This document shows positions 41,160 through 54,390 of a stretch of DNA of 64,000 bases, one piece after another. Origin of the DNA: Diplolepis rosae (Eukaryota > Arthropoda > Insecta > Hymenoptera > Diplolepididae); assembly GCA_030998225.1 (NCBI GenBank), contig JAPYXD010000608.1, positions 1,208,501-1,272,500 on the forward strand, read 5' to 3'. The notes below the pieces were generated by a model that was not told where the DNA came from, ran no database searches, and was given only the letters and a program-made list of their open reading frames with translations. Positions within the stretch are counted from its first letter, which is position 1; the number at the start of each line of letters is the position of its first letter. A program made the position numbers and the translations under genes.

Positions 41160-41210
41160 GAGCAGTCGACCGGCAATCGAAAGACCTGGGCTCAAATCCC
41201 AGCGCAGTCG
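41160..41210 (+). repeat. tRNA-like repeat, copy 2
   Basis: AGCAGTCGACCGGCAATCG plus the hairpin CTGGG-CTCAAAT-CCCAG. It lies in the left arm of the foldback element, and its mirror copy is at 43757-43803. Confidence 0.6.
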
Positions 41211-43756
41211 AAAGCGTCTTTTTTTCCACAGAAAGATTTACAAATTCTTTAATATTTAAATGGAAAATATTTTTTTTTTAAATAAGAAATTAAGGTTAAA
41301 AATCTACATTCCTAATTACATGGTGATAGTGGATGAAAATTCTATACTATGTTGTTGTTAATAATTGGCTTTAGGGTCCAGAAATGATAACTCAGGAAGT
41401 CACATACTTTTAAACATTCCAAATCTAATCGGAGTCCTCATCAGTGATCTTTATTTCTAATATTTTAAAACAGTGGATAAAATATTGCACATATGATCCC
41501 TAATTTGGAATAAACTTAAAAATGTAAAATATCGTGAGAAAATTTACATAAAATTGTACAGAAAACATTGGTAAATTATCTAAAAACTGCTTTAGGAATA
41601 AAAATACATTTCTAGCACATAACTCTGATGTAAATCAACTAAAAAGTAGTATATATTTGTGTCTAAATGCTACTGATGATATAGATGTAAGTACATATGT
41701 AGTATAAAATTACAAAGGATTATTTATGAAAATTAGCTTAGAATTGCTAATACGAATTCTACACTGTTATAATTTTCTACCGCAATTTCCCAGAACATGT
41801 GAGTGGAGTTTTATTCAGCTTCAGCCTCCCAAAATTTAGACAGAATTTCAGGAAATTCTGTTACTTTTTAGTAAATTTATAAAAACAATTTTTTTTATTA
41901 AACTTCAGTTCCAAAGTGTTGAATATTCTGTATATGTTTACCTGGAAATACTGATACTTGTAATAGGAATAATTTTACGTTTTGGTAACTGAAGTTCAAT
42001 GCACTCACATGCAACTGAAAATTCATCCACATGTAATTGAAACTCAGTTACACAAAGGCAAAATTTTCTAATTGATGCAGTTGATCAAATTTTTAAACCC
42101 AAAATATGTTTTAATTAATATATTGATTTAAGTCTTCAAATATTTATTGACTTTGAATTTTACTGAGAATTTTCCAAGAATTTCACATAATCTTAAAAAT
42201 GTTTTTATCAGGTTAATGTTTTTACAAATATCAATAAAATTCCATAGTCAATAAATGTTTAAAATTTCAAGTTGAGGTATTGGTTGTAAATTCAGTAGCT
42301 TTGTTAGTTAACTATTTTAATCAGAAAATTCCTCATTTTCGTAGATTTTTCAATTTCTTAATTAAAAATTTATGCATAGGCCACAAAAACGTGAGGTGAA
42401 AATTTTGAATCACCAGTTACAATTTCTAGGCATCAGGAATTTCAATTCGATTGTGTGGGGTCCTAGCTGTTCGATAAAATCGATTAAAAAATTTTTTAGA
42501 AGTACAGGGGTTTGAACTCGCATTTGCTGCATATCAGCCAATTACCTTGATCATTATAATACGATCGTTATTGAATACTATTAATTTACGGACATTATAT
42601 AATTAGGACGACATGTTTTTCCAAATTTCTGAAAAAAGATTATTTATACATTGCATTCAAAGAAATATTTTTCAGATTTGGCTACAATCTTGCATACAAT
42701 GTTATATATTATATAATTAGAACTATTTTTTTCGCTTTCGTCTTATTGCATATTTTTGAAAAAATGGATCAGCACCTGATTACTGACAGGGCAAAACAGC
42801 TAGGGCCCTACCACAATCGAATTAAATTTTCTGTTGCCTAGAAATTGTGGCTGATGATTCCAAATTTTCACCTCACGTTTTTGTGGCCTATGCATAAATT
42901 TTTAATTAAAAAGTTGAAAAAGTCTACGAAAATGAAGAATTTTCTGATTAAAATAGTTAACTAAAAAAGCTACTAAATTTTCAATCAATACCTTAACTTG
43001 AAACTTTAAACATTTATTGACTACGGAATGTTATTGATATCTGAAAAGCATTCGCCTAATATAAACATTTTTGAGATTATGTGAAATTCTTGGAAAATTC
43101 CAAGTAAAATTTTAAGGTAATAAATCTTTGAAGCTTTAAATTAATATATTAATTAAAACATGTTTCGGTTTTATAAATTTGATCAACTACATCAATTACA
43201 AAATTTTGCTTATGTGTTTGCTTTTTTTCATTGAAAAGTCTATGCATATAAGCCACTAAAACGTAAAATGAGAACATTTTTATCTACTATCACCATGTAA
43301 TTAAGAAAGTAGATTTTTAACCTTAATTTATTATTACTTATTTTTTTTAAATAAAATATTTTCCACTTAATTTTTTAATTGATATGGTTGATTCACATAC
43401 TACAAAATTTTTTAAGAACTATTTTATTTGAAATAAATATTCTTATTTTATATAAGAGAAATCGTAGAGTGAAATTAAGTATGCAAATTTAGATGTGATT
43501 TTGGTTTTTTGAATAGTGAAACCTTTTATTCACAGTTTTATAATAAAACTCATATGTGAATAATATTACGTATTTTGAAAAGTTTTCTGAGTATTTTATT
43601 TGAATGAAATTTTTTTCAATGTTGCCTCATACTATCACCATGTAATTAGGAATGTAGATTTTTAACCTTAATTTCTTATTTAAAAAAAAAATATTTTCCA
43701 TTTAAATATTAAAGAATTTGTAAATCTTTCTGTGGAAAAAAGACGCTTTCGACTGC

Positions 43757-43803
43757 GCTGGGATTTGAGCCCAGGTCTTTCGATTGCCGGTCGACTGCTC
43801 CTA
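43757..43803 (-). repeat. tRNA-like repeat, copy 3
   Basis: Mirror image of copy 2 in the right arm of the foldback element, same sequence on the - strand. Confidence 0.6.
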
Positions 43804-44708
43804 ATTAATTTGAAATCAATTTTCCATTTAATTTTTTAATTGATATAGTTGATTCACGTACTACAAAATTTTTTAAAAACTATTTTATTTGAAATAAATA
43901 TTCTTATTTTATATAAGAGAAATCGTAGAGTGAAATTAAGTATGCAAATTTAGATGTGATTTTGGTTTTTTGAATAGTGAAACCTTTTATTCACAGTTTT
44001 ATAATAAAATTCATATGTGAATAATATTACGTATTTTAAAAAGTTTTCTGAGTATTTTATTTGAATGAAATTTTTTTCAATGTTGCCTCATACCAAAGAA
44101 GAAACTCTATCGTATAATTTCGAGTGTATAATTAGATATAATCCGATAATGTAGGCAGTGACAAAAATTTCAAACTCAACTAATTAATTTATGTATTATT
44201 TAAGTATTTTAATATTTTATTTTTTAAACTACAATATCATATTTTACCATTCCTTAATATATAATATTCTCTACATAATTTTCTAATTGAACTATTTGAT
44301 TTGAAAGCTAAAAAATATTGAAATTGATATTTTGTTTTGAAACTTTGAAAATTTATTGAGTTTAAATTTTAATAGAAAATCATCTTTTGAGTCTTTAAAT
44401 CATCCTTAAATTTAAAATAAAATGTTTAGATATTAATTTTAAGTGAATGTTTTTGGAAATATCAAAGAAAGAAAGGTAATATCCTAAATGATAAATTTGG
44501 TGATTTTAAATTTGTCGTCTGCTTCGCGCCACTTTGACACGAAGTCGACAGAAACATAATTTTCGATCTTGGCTCAACAGACGAAAGCGTGAAATCGAAG
44601 CGAGGAAGTGGGGGACACACCGACACGGCGCGCTTGATTGTGTGTGCTCCCACATGGGAGCGTGGTGGGGGCCGCCAGCTCCCACGATCTGGGATCACTG
44701 GTGCAACT

Positions 44709-45180
44709 CTAATTGGATTGATTTATCTTCTGGGTACGCTGTCCCGGCTCCACCATAACCTCTTGTGCCTCCATCTGCTCTCTAGTCCGCTACTCAGGCG
44801 TACAGACGGTACTCCTACCTCCCAAGAGAGAGATGCACGCTGCTTAGGCTGTCTCCTTTCCTCTCATGGCGTACGCTGCCTAGGCTGCCATCTCGAGCAT
44901 TCCTTTCCACGGTGTACGCTATCACTGGCTGCCGTGAGGAGTATTATAAGTGCGTTCTGATTGGTGCGCGCCGTCCAGGTTGCCAATCACAATTCTTGTT
45001 TTGACGCTTGTGCACACCGTCTTGGTGGCCAAGTGAACTTAGCTGCCATTAGTTTATAAATTGATTTGGGGCTTTCCCCTTTAGCGAGAGCAGCGTCATC
45101 TGCTCACCCCCAACAAACCCTACTTGGGTAAGTTCTCGCGTAGAGTGCGGAACTGTGTTACCGACCGTAGAACGTGACGG
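44709..45180. other. GC-rich segment right of the foldback element
   Basis: Continues the unit interrupted at 40259. It contains TATTATAAG near 44941 and a splice-donor-like GGGTAAGTTC near 45126. No convincing coding frame; the 123-codon frame across 44589-44960 starts inside the foldback arm and is regarded as chance. Confidence 0.35.
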
Positions 45181-45189
45181 TAAATGTGA

Positions 45190-45960
45190 GACCAAATTGA
45201 AATTATCTTGATTTATTATTGCGACGCCAGCGCCACCTATAGTTATAAATTTTCAAAGATTCTTTAAAATATATTTCCTTAGTTATTTTGGAAGTGCGCT
45301 AGCGACCGAGCAACGCGAGCGATTTAAATTATCCACATTTGCGACGCCAGCGCCACCTATATTTATAAATTGTTGGAGATTGTTTAAAATATAATTTTCG
45401 GTTACTTCAGAAGTGCGTTAACAATAGGGAAACGCGAGTGATAAAAATCATCTTTATTTATTATTTGTTACATTGCGATATCAGCGCCATCTATATTTAT
45501 AAATTGATAAAAGAGTGTTTAAAATATTTTCTTTAGTTATTTCAAAAGTGCGTTACCAATTAGGCAACGCGAGCGATTGAAATTATCTTGATTTATTATT
45601 GCGACGCCAGCGCCACCTATAGTTATAAATTTTCAAAGATTCTTTAAAATATATTTCCTTAGTTATTTTGGAAGTGCGCTAGCGACCGAGCAACGCGAGC
45701 GATTGAAATTATCTTTGCTTATTAATGCGACGCTAGCGCCGCCTATATTAGTTAAAAATATATTTCCCAGTTATTTCAGAAGTGCGTTAGCAACTGGACA
45801 ACGCAAGTAATAAAAATTATCTTTATTTTTATTATTTATTATGTTGCGATACCAGCGCCGCCTGTATTTATAAATAGTCAAGGGATTATTTGGTAATACA
45901 TTTCTTTAGTTATTCCAAAAGTGCGTTAGCAACTGGGCAACGTGAGCGGTGAAGGTTATT
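45190..45960 (+). repeat. Tandem minisatellite, about 120-130-bp unit
   Basis: GCGA(C/T)(G/A)CCAGCGCC recurs near 45220, 45340, 45473, 45597, 45722 and 45846, each followed by an AT stretch and GTGCGTTAGCAA-like text. About six units. Related text appears near 54360 and 54405 on the far side of the large foldback. Confidence 0.85.
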
Positions 45961-48213
45961 TTTATCAGAGATGAGTTGGGAGATTGCTAAAGTAATGTAT
46001 TTGATTTCGAGTGATTTTCCGCAGCGCGCCCTATTGCGAAATGCTCTTGGGAACTAAAATGAAAGGTTGATGCTACTACTTGAAGGGTAAAACAGAGCTA
46101 CTGTTTATCACTTTTGCAGCGCCCCCAATTGCGTACAGCTTTTTCGGATCTTTTTCGAACTAAAATTAAAGGTCCGCGCTGTTATAATAACATGTGGGAG
46201 CACACACAATGAAGCGCGTCATGTCAGTGTATCCCCACTAACTTGCTTCGATTTCACGCTGTCGGTTGTCGAGTTAAAATCAGAAATTGTATTTTTCTCG
46301 ACTTCATGCAAAGGAGGCGCGAAATAGACTCAGAATTCAAAATTACGGAATATAACATTAAAAAAATTACACTTTTTTTCTATATACTTTGAAAAATATT
46401 GATCTGAAATAAGTATCTAAAAGATTTTGTGAAATTTTAAGATGATTTAAATACTTGAAAAATAATTTTTTAATGAAATTTAAAATCAATAAATGCTTAA
46501 AGATTCGAAATAAAATATCGATTTCAGCATTTTTTTTAAAATTATGTAGAGAATATTTTATAATAAGATACCATTCAAGATGAAATACAAGTTTAAAAAA
46601 TGAAGGGTTTGAACATTTTTGTAATAGGTAACATCTTTGGCATGAAAATTTCGATAAATAAATGTAAATGAAGTTTTTGCTGATTTCAGGTAGTTCATCC
46701 ACAAAAATTAGACTTCAGGCAAAAATAGATAAATTTTTTTTCAAGAATAGCAATATTATTATTGAAGAGATCATTTGGAAGAAAAGAGATTAGTTTCCAA
46801 GAAAAAAAATTAAAACATAAAAAAATAATTCATTTAACAAATTTTATTTTTACCCGGACTTGATTTCTTATCGCTTCATACCAAATTTTAGAAAATGATG
46901 TGATTCTGTGAAATCACGGATAATTTTTTTAAGAAAAAGGCTTTCTACAACTTAACCGTTTCCATTTTTTGGAAATTATAATAAATTCTTTAATGGCTAA
47001 AAGCATTAAAAATAAAATTTCCAAAACAAAATTCTTGTAAAAAAATTACTGAATTTGGTAAAAACTTATTCATTTTAGAAATATGGAAACGGCTAGGTTG
47101 TATTAGGTCTTTTTCCTGAAAAAACGATTCTTGATTTATTTGAATCACATCATTTTTTTTTAAATTTGGTTTGAAGCGATAAGAAAAAATTTCGGGGTAA
47201 AAATAAAATTTGTTAAATTTATTTTTTCTTATGCTTCAAATATTTTTCTTGGAAATTAATCTCTTTTCTTTGAAATGATCTCTTCAATAATAATTTTTCT
47301 ATTTTTGGAAGCAAAATTATCTTTTCTTACCTAAGACATATGGCAATTTCAATAGATGAATGTAAATGAAGTGTTTGCTGATTTAAGAAAATACATAAAT
47401 TGTATGTGAATTTACACCTCAAACTTTTCTTGATATGAAGCTAAGTCGACAAACGGTTGCTAAAAAATAAAATACATTGAATACAATTTTTTGGAATTTA
47501 ACATCTTTTACATGACAATTCGTATGTATACATATATATAAACTACCATCGGAAATTACAGATTGACCTGGAGTTTCAACTTTCGTCAAAGTGTTTTATT
47601 TTATAGAAAGATATTACAAAAGAAATTTTAATTTAGATTTAGATTTCAAAAGGTTTTTTCAGTATGTCTTCATAGTGATTTCTTAACCTAATCAAAATAT
47701 TTTTAGAAATTCTTTTCTGGATTCTATCTTGGGGTTGAACATAATTCAAAAAAGTCATGCAATTTTTAAAATATGTAGCTTCTTCAAGAAGTTTTTAAAA
47801 ATCGACCTATATCATATTTTAATAAATTTAGAAATTTTTATCAAAATATTGATAGTTTGGATTTTTTGAATTCTTCAAATGAATGTAGTACAATCATCAT
47901 TTGAAATTTGATGATTTTTCATTACCATCTTTGATTCTAGAGCAGAATCTAGCAGAAAAATTCCAAAAACATCTTAATTAGTTAGAAAAATAATATGCAA
48001 ACTTACCTTTGAAATGAGACTACAGACTTTTGACAATGTTAATTAATTTTAGAGTTATTAATATTATTAAGAAAGATCTAAATTTGATGTCTTCTAGATT
48101 CTCATCATATGAGAATTAAGGTTTTGGTTTTATGTGAAAAATAATTTTCGGAATTTTCGTCAAATCTTTACGTTTTGAAATCCCCTGAGTCAGAAAAAAC
48201 GGTTTTACGAAAG

Positions 48214-48243
48214 TGTCTGTCTGTCTGTCTGTCTGTCCGTCTG
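48214..48243 (+). repeat. (GTCT)n microsatellite
   Basis: Seven or so GTCT units with one variant. Confidence 0.9.
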
Positions 48244-49132
48244 CAGTAGTAATAGGTCATATACTCGATAACTCTGGATAGAAAAAAATTGTCGGATTGA
48301 ATTGAGCTTATGCATACATTATCGCAGCTGAAAAAGTAAAGACAAGTTCGTTAACCAGCTACATCCGACAAAAATTGTCAAAATAGGAGCATTTTTTGTG
48401 TTTTTGAAAAAAACTTTATGAAAAAACCAAAACTTTTAAGACTGGTTTCTGATAATTCTCGTAAATCTCTACTAATTATCCTGATAATATTTTGCAATTA
48501 AAATAAATTTAAGAAAGTTACAGTATATTAAAACTTGAAAAAAGTCAATATCCATTTTCCAGTTAAATTATACGAGATACGAATAAAAGTTATGATAAAA
48601 AATGGTTTACTACATAAAGATCTACAACAGTAATAACTGTAAAGTGACATGTTTGATGACATGTCTGCTATTATATTGACCCAAAATTCACAGAATTTTT
48701 GTTAATTTCTCATTTTTTTGGCATTGGGTCAGCCTCTTTTTATTTTCTTCTATTAATATTATCAATGCTACCTACGATAAAAAACGCAAAAAAAGAGAGA
48801 AGGCAAACGTTTCGGCCACATATGGGGGCCCTCTTCAGTGCCATAAATTAAAAGATTAATTCAAAATTTTCGTAAAAGATAAAAATGTAGAAAATAGTTA
48901 AAATAAGGATAATAATGAAACTCAAAATCTTATCTCATTGCTTGCAATTCAAAATGAAGAAGTCCAGTAAGCAACAACACGAATTGGAAAAAATATGTAG
49001 AATTCACTGTATATAGAAAACCGGATAAAATGAACGAAAAACTTAGAAATTTGTAAACAACAGGCTAGAATTTTTGTTTGTTTTTTTCCCTTTATAAAGA
49101 ACGGATGACCATTTCTTCGACCGTTATATTAT

Positions 49133-50047
49133 TATATCATATATAGGTTTGGTTTCGTCGGTCTTAGGGTCAATAAAACAACATTAAAGAAAAATTATTG
49201 AATCAATTTATATCAATAAAAATATTATTATTTCAATAAATTGTAAGGCTGAAATTATGAATATTAATCGAATTTGCCATGGCATTATTTAACATATGAT
49301 TTTCAAGTTTGTATTCTCAAGCTTTAGCACGCTTTTCATTCACGGAGAAACTTTTTATATCAATTTTTACTATAGTATTTTTCAGTTTAGGGACAGACGT
49401 ATCACTTTGAGGATTTTTGTTAGTAAAAATACTAAACTTTATTATAATGATATGAAACTTCAGCATAGTCCATAGCAAATTTTACTATAGTTTATACTAA
49501 AGTTTCATATCATTATTATAAAGTTTAGTATTTTTACTAACAAAAATTCCCAAAGTCATAAGTTTTTCCCTAAATTGAAAAATACTATAGTAAAAATTGA
49601 TATAAAAAGTTTCTCCGTGTTGGTGAATTTAATTCAATTTATCGTATCTTCGTCTCTCTATCCTAAAGTTTGCGTTGCTTCATCGGATTGTACACACCGT
49701 ATTATAATGTAATTTAAAATTATTGAAGCCCTCAATCTTTGAGGCTTTAATTTTAATAACATTTTCAAGAATAAGACTGAATCTTCATGTGTGTTTTCGT
49801 TTTTTTGTAATTTATGTAAGTACTTATTTATTATATCAACACAACATATAAAATAGTTCTCTTTGGAAAAAGAATTTTGATGGTAAATTGATTTGTTCAA
49901 TTTTTAGTGACATATATATTCCTTGAAAAAGACCCGCAGTGAGGTTGAAACATAGGAGAATTTTTGACCAAATATAATGAAGGAGTTTTTTATAGAATGT
50001 TGTTTTATTGACCGCAAGACCGACGAAACCAAACCTATATGATATAA
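49133..50047. mobile_element. Inverted-repeat element containing a MITE
   Basis: ATATAGGTTTGGTTTCGTCG near 49141 and its complement near 50025 extend to about 52-bp inverted ends. Inside lie AT-rich DNA, a short frame on the - strand (49658-49900, no motif) and the MITE at 49341-49619. Confidence 0.55.
49341..49619. mobile_element. Palindromic MITE
   Basis: CACGGAGAAACTTTTTATAT and its complement start arms of about 130 bp that pair almost throughout, centred near 49480. 279 bp, non-coding. Confidence 0.8.
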
Positions 50048-51348
50048 AGATCTACAAGTTTGAACTGCAACATTTTTTCATAAGATGTATATTTTTCTTT
50101 TTAATTAAAAAAAAAATACCATTGAAAATCCGAAATTCAATTTTTTAACTAAAATATGTGAAATACGAAAAAAACGTAAGAATGGAAAATTGTTCGTTTC
50201 AATAATATATACAAATATTTTCAGATATAGTTTCTAATAAAACGTATATTTTTCATTATAATTTTAAAAAATACGATTAAAATTCAAAAATTCCATTATT
50301 TGAACAAAATATGTAACATACGAAAAAAACGTTGAGCTAGAAAATTATTTGCCTAAATGAGGTCTACAAATTCTCAGTAGGACATTTTTTGACAAGATAT
50401 ATATTTCATGTTTTGGTTTTAAAAAATACAATATTGAAAATAAAAAATTCCATTTTTGAACCAAAATATGTGTGATACAAAATAAGCGATAATACAAAAA
50501 TTCGTTTTCTCTAAAAGAGTCTATGAATTCTCCTCCTTTTTTAAATATTTGGAAGAAAATAGATTTTTTGTAATCTTGTAAATTATTAGAAAGTTACAGA
50601 AATGTATACAGAAAATCGAGCGCGAAGCGCAAGTTTCATGATAAGAATGTGTTCTTTAAGGCTGATAGAGCTTTAAGTAAATTGAATTTCTTTTTTCATT
50701 TGAAATCAAAAACAAATTTAGTAACTTTGAGAAAATGTAATTCACATCGATAATATTATAAAATTGACTTGAACTTAAGTATCAAATTACAAGTAATAAA
50801 TTTAAATAATAATGAAACAGGACTTATATCGACCCTTAGTATTAATATTCAAATATTGTTCATGTTCTTAGTTGGCTTTACGGTCCGAAGAATATAAGAC
50901 CGAGTGCGACGATCGAATCGCGCGCCCCAGGCGCGCTCAAACTTGCAAGCGAAGCGCGCCATGAGAATGTGCCCACGAAGCGGGCAGATTTTTTGTAGTA
51001 TATTTTTACAAAATTGATATTATGCTCTTAACTTGGGATTATTAGAAGCAAAACTGTGTTAACTTTTATTTTAGCATCATGAAAAAATGTTAACCTTTTA
51101 TTATAAAAATTAAGTTACTTTAACAATAGCTTAAATAACATATGAACCTCTAATTTCCGATGGAAGTGTCTGTGTAAAGAAAGGTTTTAAATATTACAAA
51201 AAAAGCATAAATTGTATTTGAATTCGCATGCGATCTTGCACTTTGAGATTTATTCGGTGTGAAGTAAATTCGACAAATCATTACTATAAAGTAAAATACT
51301 TGAAAAAACATTTTCAAAATATTTAATATTTTTACACGAATGTACATA

Positions 51349-51397
51349 CAGTCGACCGGCAATCGAAATACCCGGGCTTGAAACCCGGTGCATTCGA
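51349..51397 (+). repeat. tRNA-like repeat, copy 4
   Basis: CAGTCGACCGGCAATCG is followed by CCGGG-CTTGAAA-CCCGG. Compared with the other copies (CTGGG...CCCAG), both sides of the stem changed together, so pairing is kept. Confidence 0.6.
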
Positions 51398-51532
51398 AAA
51401 CGTCTTTTTTCCACAGAAAGATTTTAAATTCTTTAAACTTAAGTATGTAACTATGAACGTATTAATATGTTTAATGTTTTTAAATTATTCAATGTTTTAT
51501 TAAAAGAATTAAAATAGTAAATTGTAATGACC

Positions 51533-52722
51533 TGTTACGTCCCGAAGGATTAAACAGACCCAATTCAATTTATATTTACCACTCTCCCGTTTTATTTATG
51601 AAACACAAGGTTTCAAGCCAAGGGAACGGGAACAAAAGGTCACTCAATAAACTAATATATTTAGAAAAATCAGTTAAACACACATATATATTTTTACACA
51701 CAAGAATTAAGCACAAAGATATGATTTTAATTACAGCAAAACTGACAACTAACAGATTGGAAATTTTAAGAGTAATAATATAATTCACTGATTTTATTCA
51801 AACCGATTTGGCAAGTTGCGGGAATCTTCTTCTTCTTTCGGGTTCCTAGAGGAGAAACTCAAATTTTAACAAATTGATACAAGAAGAAATATAAGGAATA
51901 AAAGATGTAGTCCTTACCTTGATTTGTTTATGGTGTTAGTTTTGAATTTCGAGGGTGGCACGATCCGCCATGTATGCAGGTAGGCGCCGCTGCAGGTGGC
52001 TGGGTTGGTAAGCTTCCCCCAAAGCGGTAAAGGTTCCAGCTGCGAAACCAGGCCGACGGAGTCTGAGAGGATTGCAGGTACTTCCGCACTGATAAATTTT
52101 TAATTGATCCAATTTCTGATAATGCAGATTCAGGATTAACTCGTTCAGAGATTGTTGAGACTTTAGAGGATATTGATAACTATCAGCGCGTGGACTCGAT
52201 GTTATAGGTAAGGTTCGGTGGTGAAGATCAGACTGACTCTCCGTGATTGAATTCCGCCAATTTATAATCGATGGGTGGTTGGGTGTTGCCTTGGCAACCT
52301 TATGGTGAATCGCGCATCATAGCCCAGTAATAAGTAGTTATTGATCCATTTTCCAAAATTCGTAATCAGTGGGTGGTTGGGTGTTGCCTTGGCAACCTTG
52401 TGGTGAATCACACATCATGGCTCATTTTGCGAATGCGATAATGGTTATCGATGTGACTAATAGTTTCCAAAAGCTTTTAAGTTAATTACATTTTCAATAA
52501 AAAACTAGTTGATAATGGAACTGACAGTCAAGTTAATTTATTACAATTTGTTCAATCTTTGTTAGTCATAAGGTCTGCCACTACTTAGTATAACAATGAT
52601 TTATATTTTGCCAGCTGTCTACATTTTCGATACAATGGTTTATTCTTCTTTTTAAAACAGTTTACGCTTAATTTCTGTAATAACGGTATAATATTTTTAT
52701 TAATTGTCACGGGGACGTGACA
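51533..52722 (-). mobile_element. Second solo LTR of the giant element's lineage
   Basis: Starts TGTTACGTCC and ends GGACGTGACA on the + strand, the same ends and orientation as the giant element's LTR. GACC is duplicated (51529-51532, 52723-52726). The unoccupied site AAATAGTAGATTGTATTGACCCTTGA exists in related repeats near 57980 and 60860, confirming the insertion. At 1190 bp with a different interior, it is another family. Confidence 0.88.
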
Positions 52723-53341
52723 GACCCTTGATTTAATTTATAATAGACTTCTTCATTTATGGACCCTAAAGCCAATGCAATTTATTAAAACATTTTGAAT
52801 TCAAAATAATACTGAATGTTTGAGTATAAAAGGTTTAAATATTTGAAAAATACATAAATTATATCAAAATTAGCACACGAAATCGTACACTAACTTTAAT
52901 TTGGTATGAAGTAAAATTGAAAATAAATCCTTTAGAATAAAACATTTTGAAAAAACTTTCAGAATACATAACATATTATAAATGAAAATTTCAATATATA
53001 AGTATAAATAAAAGGTTTGATTATTCAAAAGTAAAATATATTATATCTAATATTTTATCGAACAGCACACTTTAAGATTTCATTGGTATGGGGATACACA
53101 TTTTTAAAATTACACGACTTTTTGTAACATGTTCAACCCCAGCATATAGAATCCAGAAAAGACTTTCTAAAAATATTTTAATTAGGTATACATATACATA
53201 CTTATATACATACTTATATACATACTTATTAATTTCCTTCAAAGAGATCTAAATTAAAATTTCTTTTGTAATATCTTTCTATAAAATAAATCACTTTAAC
53301 GAAAGTTGAAACTCCAGGTCAACCTCTGTAATTTCCGATGG

Positions 53342-53348
<7 letters not shown>

Positions 53349-53385
<37 letters not shown>
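53349..53385 (+). repeat. (TA)n microsatellite
   Basis: About 18 TA units inside the right arm of the large foldback. Confidence 0.9.
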
Positions 53386-53386
<1 letters not shown>

Positions 53387-54390
53387 AATTGTCATGTAGA
53401 AGATGTAAATTCCAAAAAATGTTATAGTTACAAAGCTTCAAAATTTTGTAATTAAAATTTTAATATAAAACTTTAAGCATTTATTGACCTTGAATTCCAT
53501 TGGAAAATTTGTTGTTTACTGTTCAAATCTTCCTCCGATTTTAGAAGAACAGACAAATTAAAAATTACAAAATATTTCATTAAAAAAATTGACCATTTCA
53601 TTTTTTTAATGATTAGTCTGTGCTTAGGCTACAAAAATGTGAGATGAAAATATTGCTAACATAAAACTGAGAATGTAAATTTTAAACTTGAATTTTATGT
53701 TTATCTCTTCTTAATAGAAAATATTTCTCTAACTAAAAAGTTTTTAAATGCACAAAATTGATAAGAAGTATGGAAATTTGAATAGGAAAATATATATTGA
53801 TTCAAATTTGGAACATTTATTGGCATCAAATTTTACTGAAAGTTTATTTTTGAAGTATTTAAATGCTTATAAAATTTTACACGATATTTCAGATTTTTAT
53901 TTTAGGCAGATTTTTTCCAAAATATCTGAAAAAAAGTGTTGTCTCTTAAATAACATATTTCGTAAATTTGAAATTGTCGTCTGCTTCGCGCCTCTTTTGC
54001 ACGGTTTCGACAGAAATACACAATTCCGACTCGATAACCGAAATACCGAAAGCGTGAAATCTAAAAATAGCATTGCATGAAGGAAGCGAGGAGAATAAGG
54101 AGAAGTGGGACGTGTCGTTCTCGCGTGCAAGAGCGACGAGGAAGAAACAAGGGCACCGCGCGCCGCTGCCCCTCCATAGAAATTCTGATGGTAAATCATT
54201 TCTGGATTTTCTAACTTTCATTATTTACCGACGCGCAAAGTACACCTTTTGCGCAACGCGTTCAGAGGGCGCGTTTATCAGCCCACTTTTGTGAAATTCT
54301 CTTATTCCATTACTTTAGCAATCTCCCAACTCATCTCTGTTTTTATTCATTTATCACTTTATTGCGACACCAGCGCCACCGAACAATTTA

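Larger units (their letters stand above)
40260..44700. mobile_element. Foldback element, near-palindromic, 4.4 kb
   Basis: The ends CAGTGATCCCAG and CTGGGATCACTG are bordered by the 8-bp duplication GTGCAACT (40252-40259, 44701-44708). The arms 40260-41330 and 43630-44700 are almost identical inverted copies: a 78-codon frame occurs in both with the same translation, but is not a gene. Inside, 42070-42470 and 42810-43230 form a second inverted pair, and 43290-43630 partly duplicates the arm in direct orientation. The 8-bp target and CA ends fit the hAT or P superfamilies, and Galileo-like foldbacks have such long arms. No transposase is encoded. Confidence 0.88.
45840..54390. mobile_element. 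Large foldback element related to the 40260-44700 copy
   Basis: Left pieces recur inverted on the right: GAGATGAGTTGGGAGATTGC (45968) against 54310-54335, the GC-rich tract 46190-46330 against 53970-54110, and 47560-47640 against 53235-53330. The GC-rich tract also matches the ends of the smaller foldback (40304-40450), so they are one family. The interior carries a MITE, another inverted pair, a solo LTR and AT-rich filler, with no transposase. The ends are blurred by the minisatellite, and no target duplication could be fixed. Confidence 0.65.

Noticed and set aside
45110..45135. Splice donor GGGTAAGTTC as the end of a first exon
   Set aside because: No coding frame or acceptor could be matched to it, and the region is probably part of a mobile element.
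45190..45960. Possible CRISPR-like array
   Set aside because: Units of 120-130 bp are similar throughout, with no distinct spacers, in a eukaryotic genome. It is a minisatellite.
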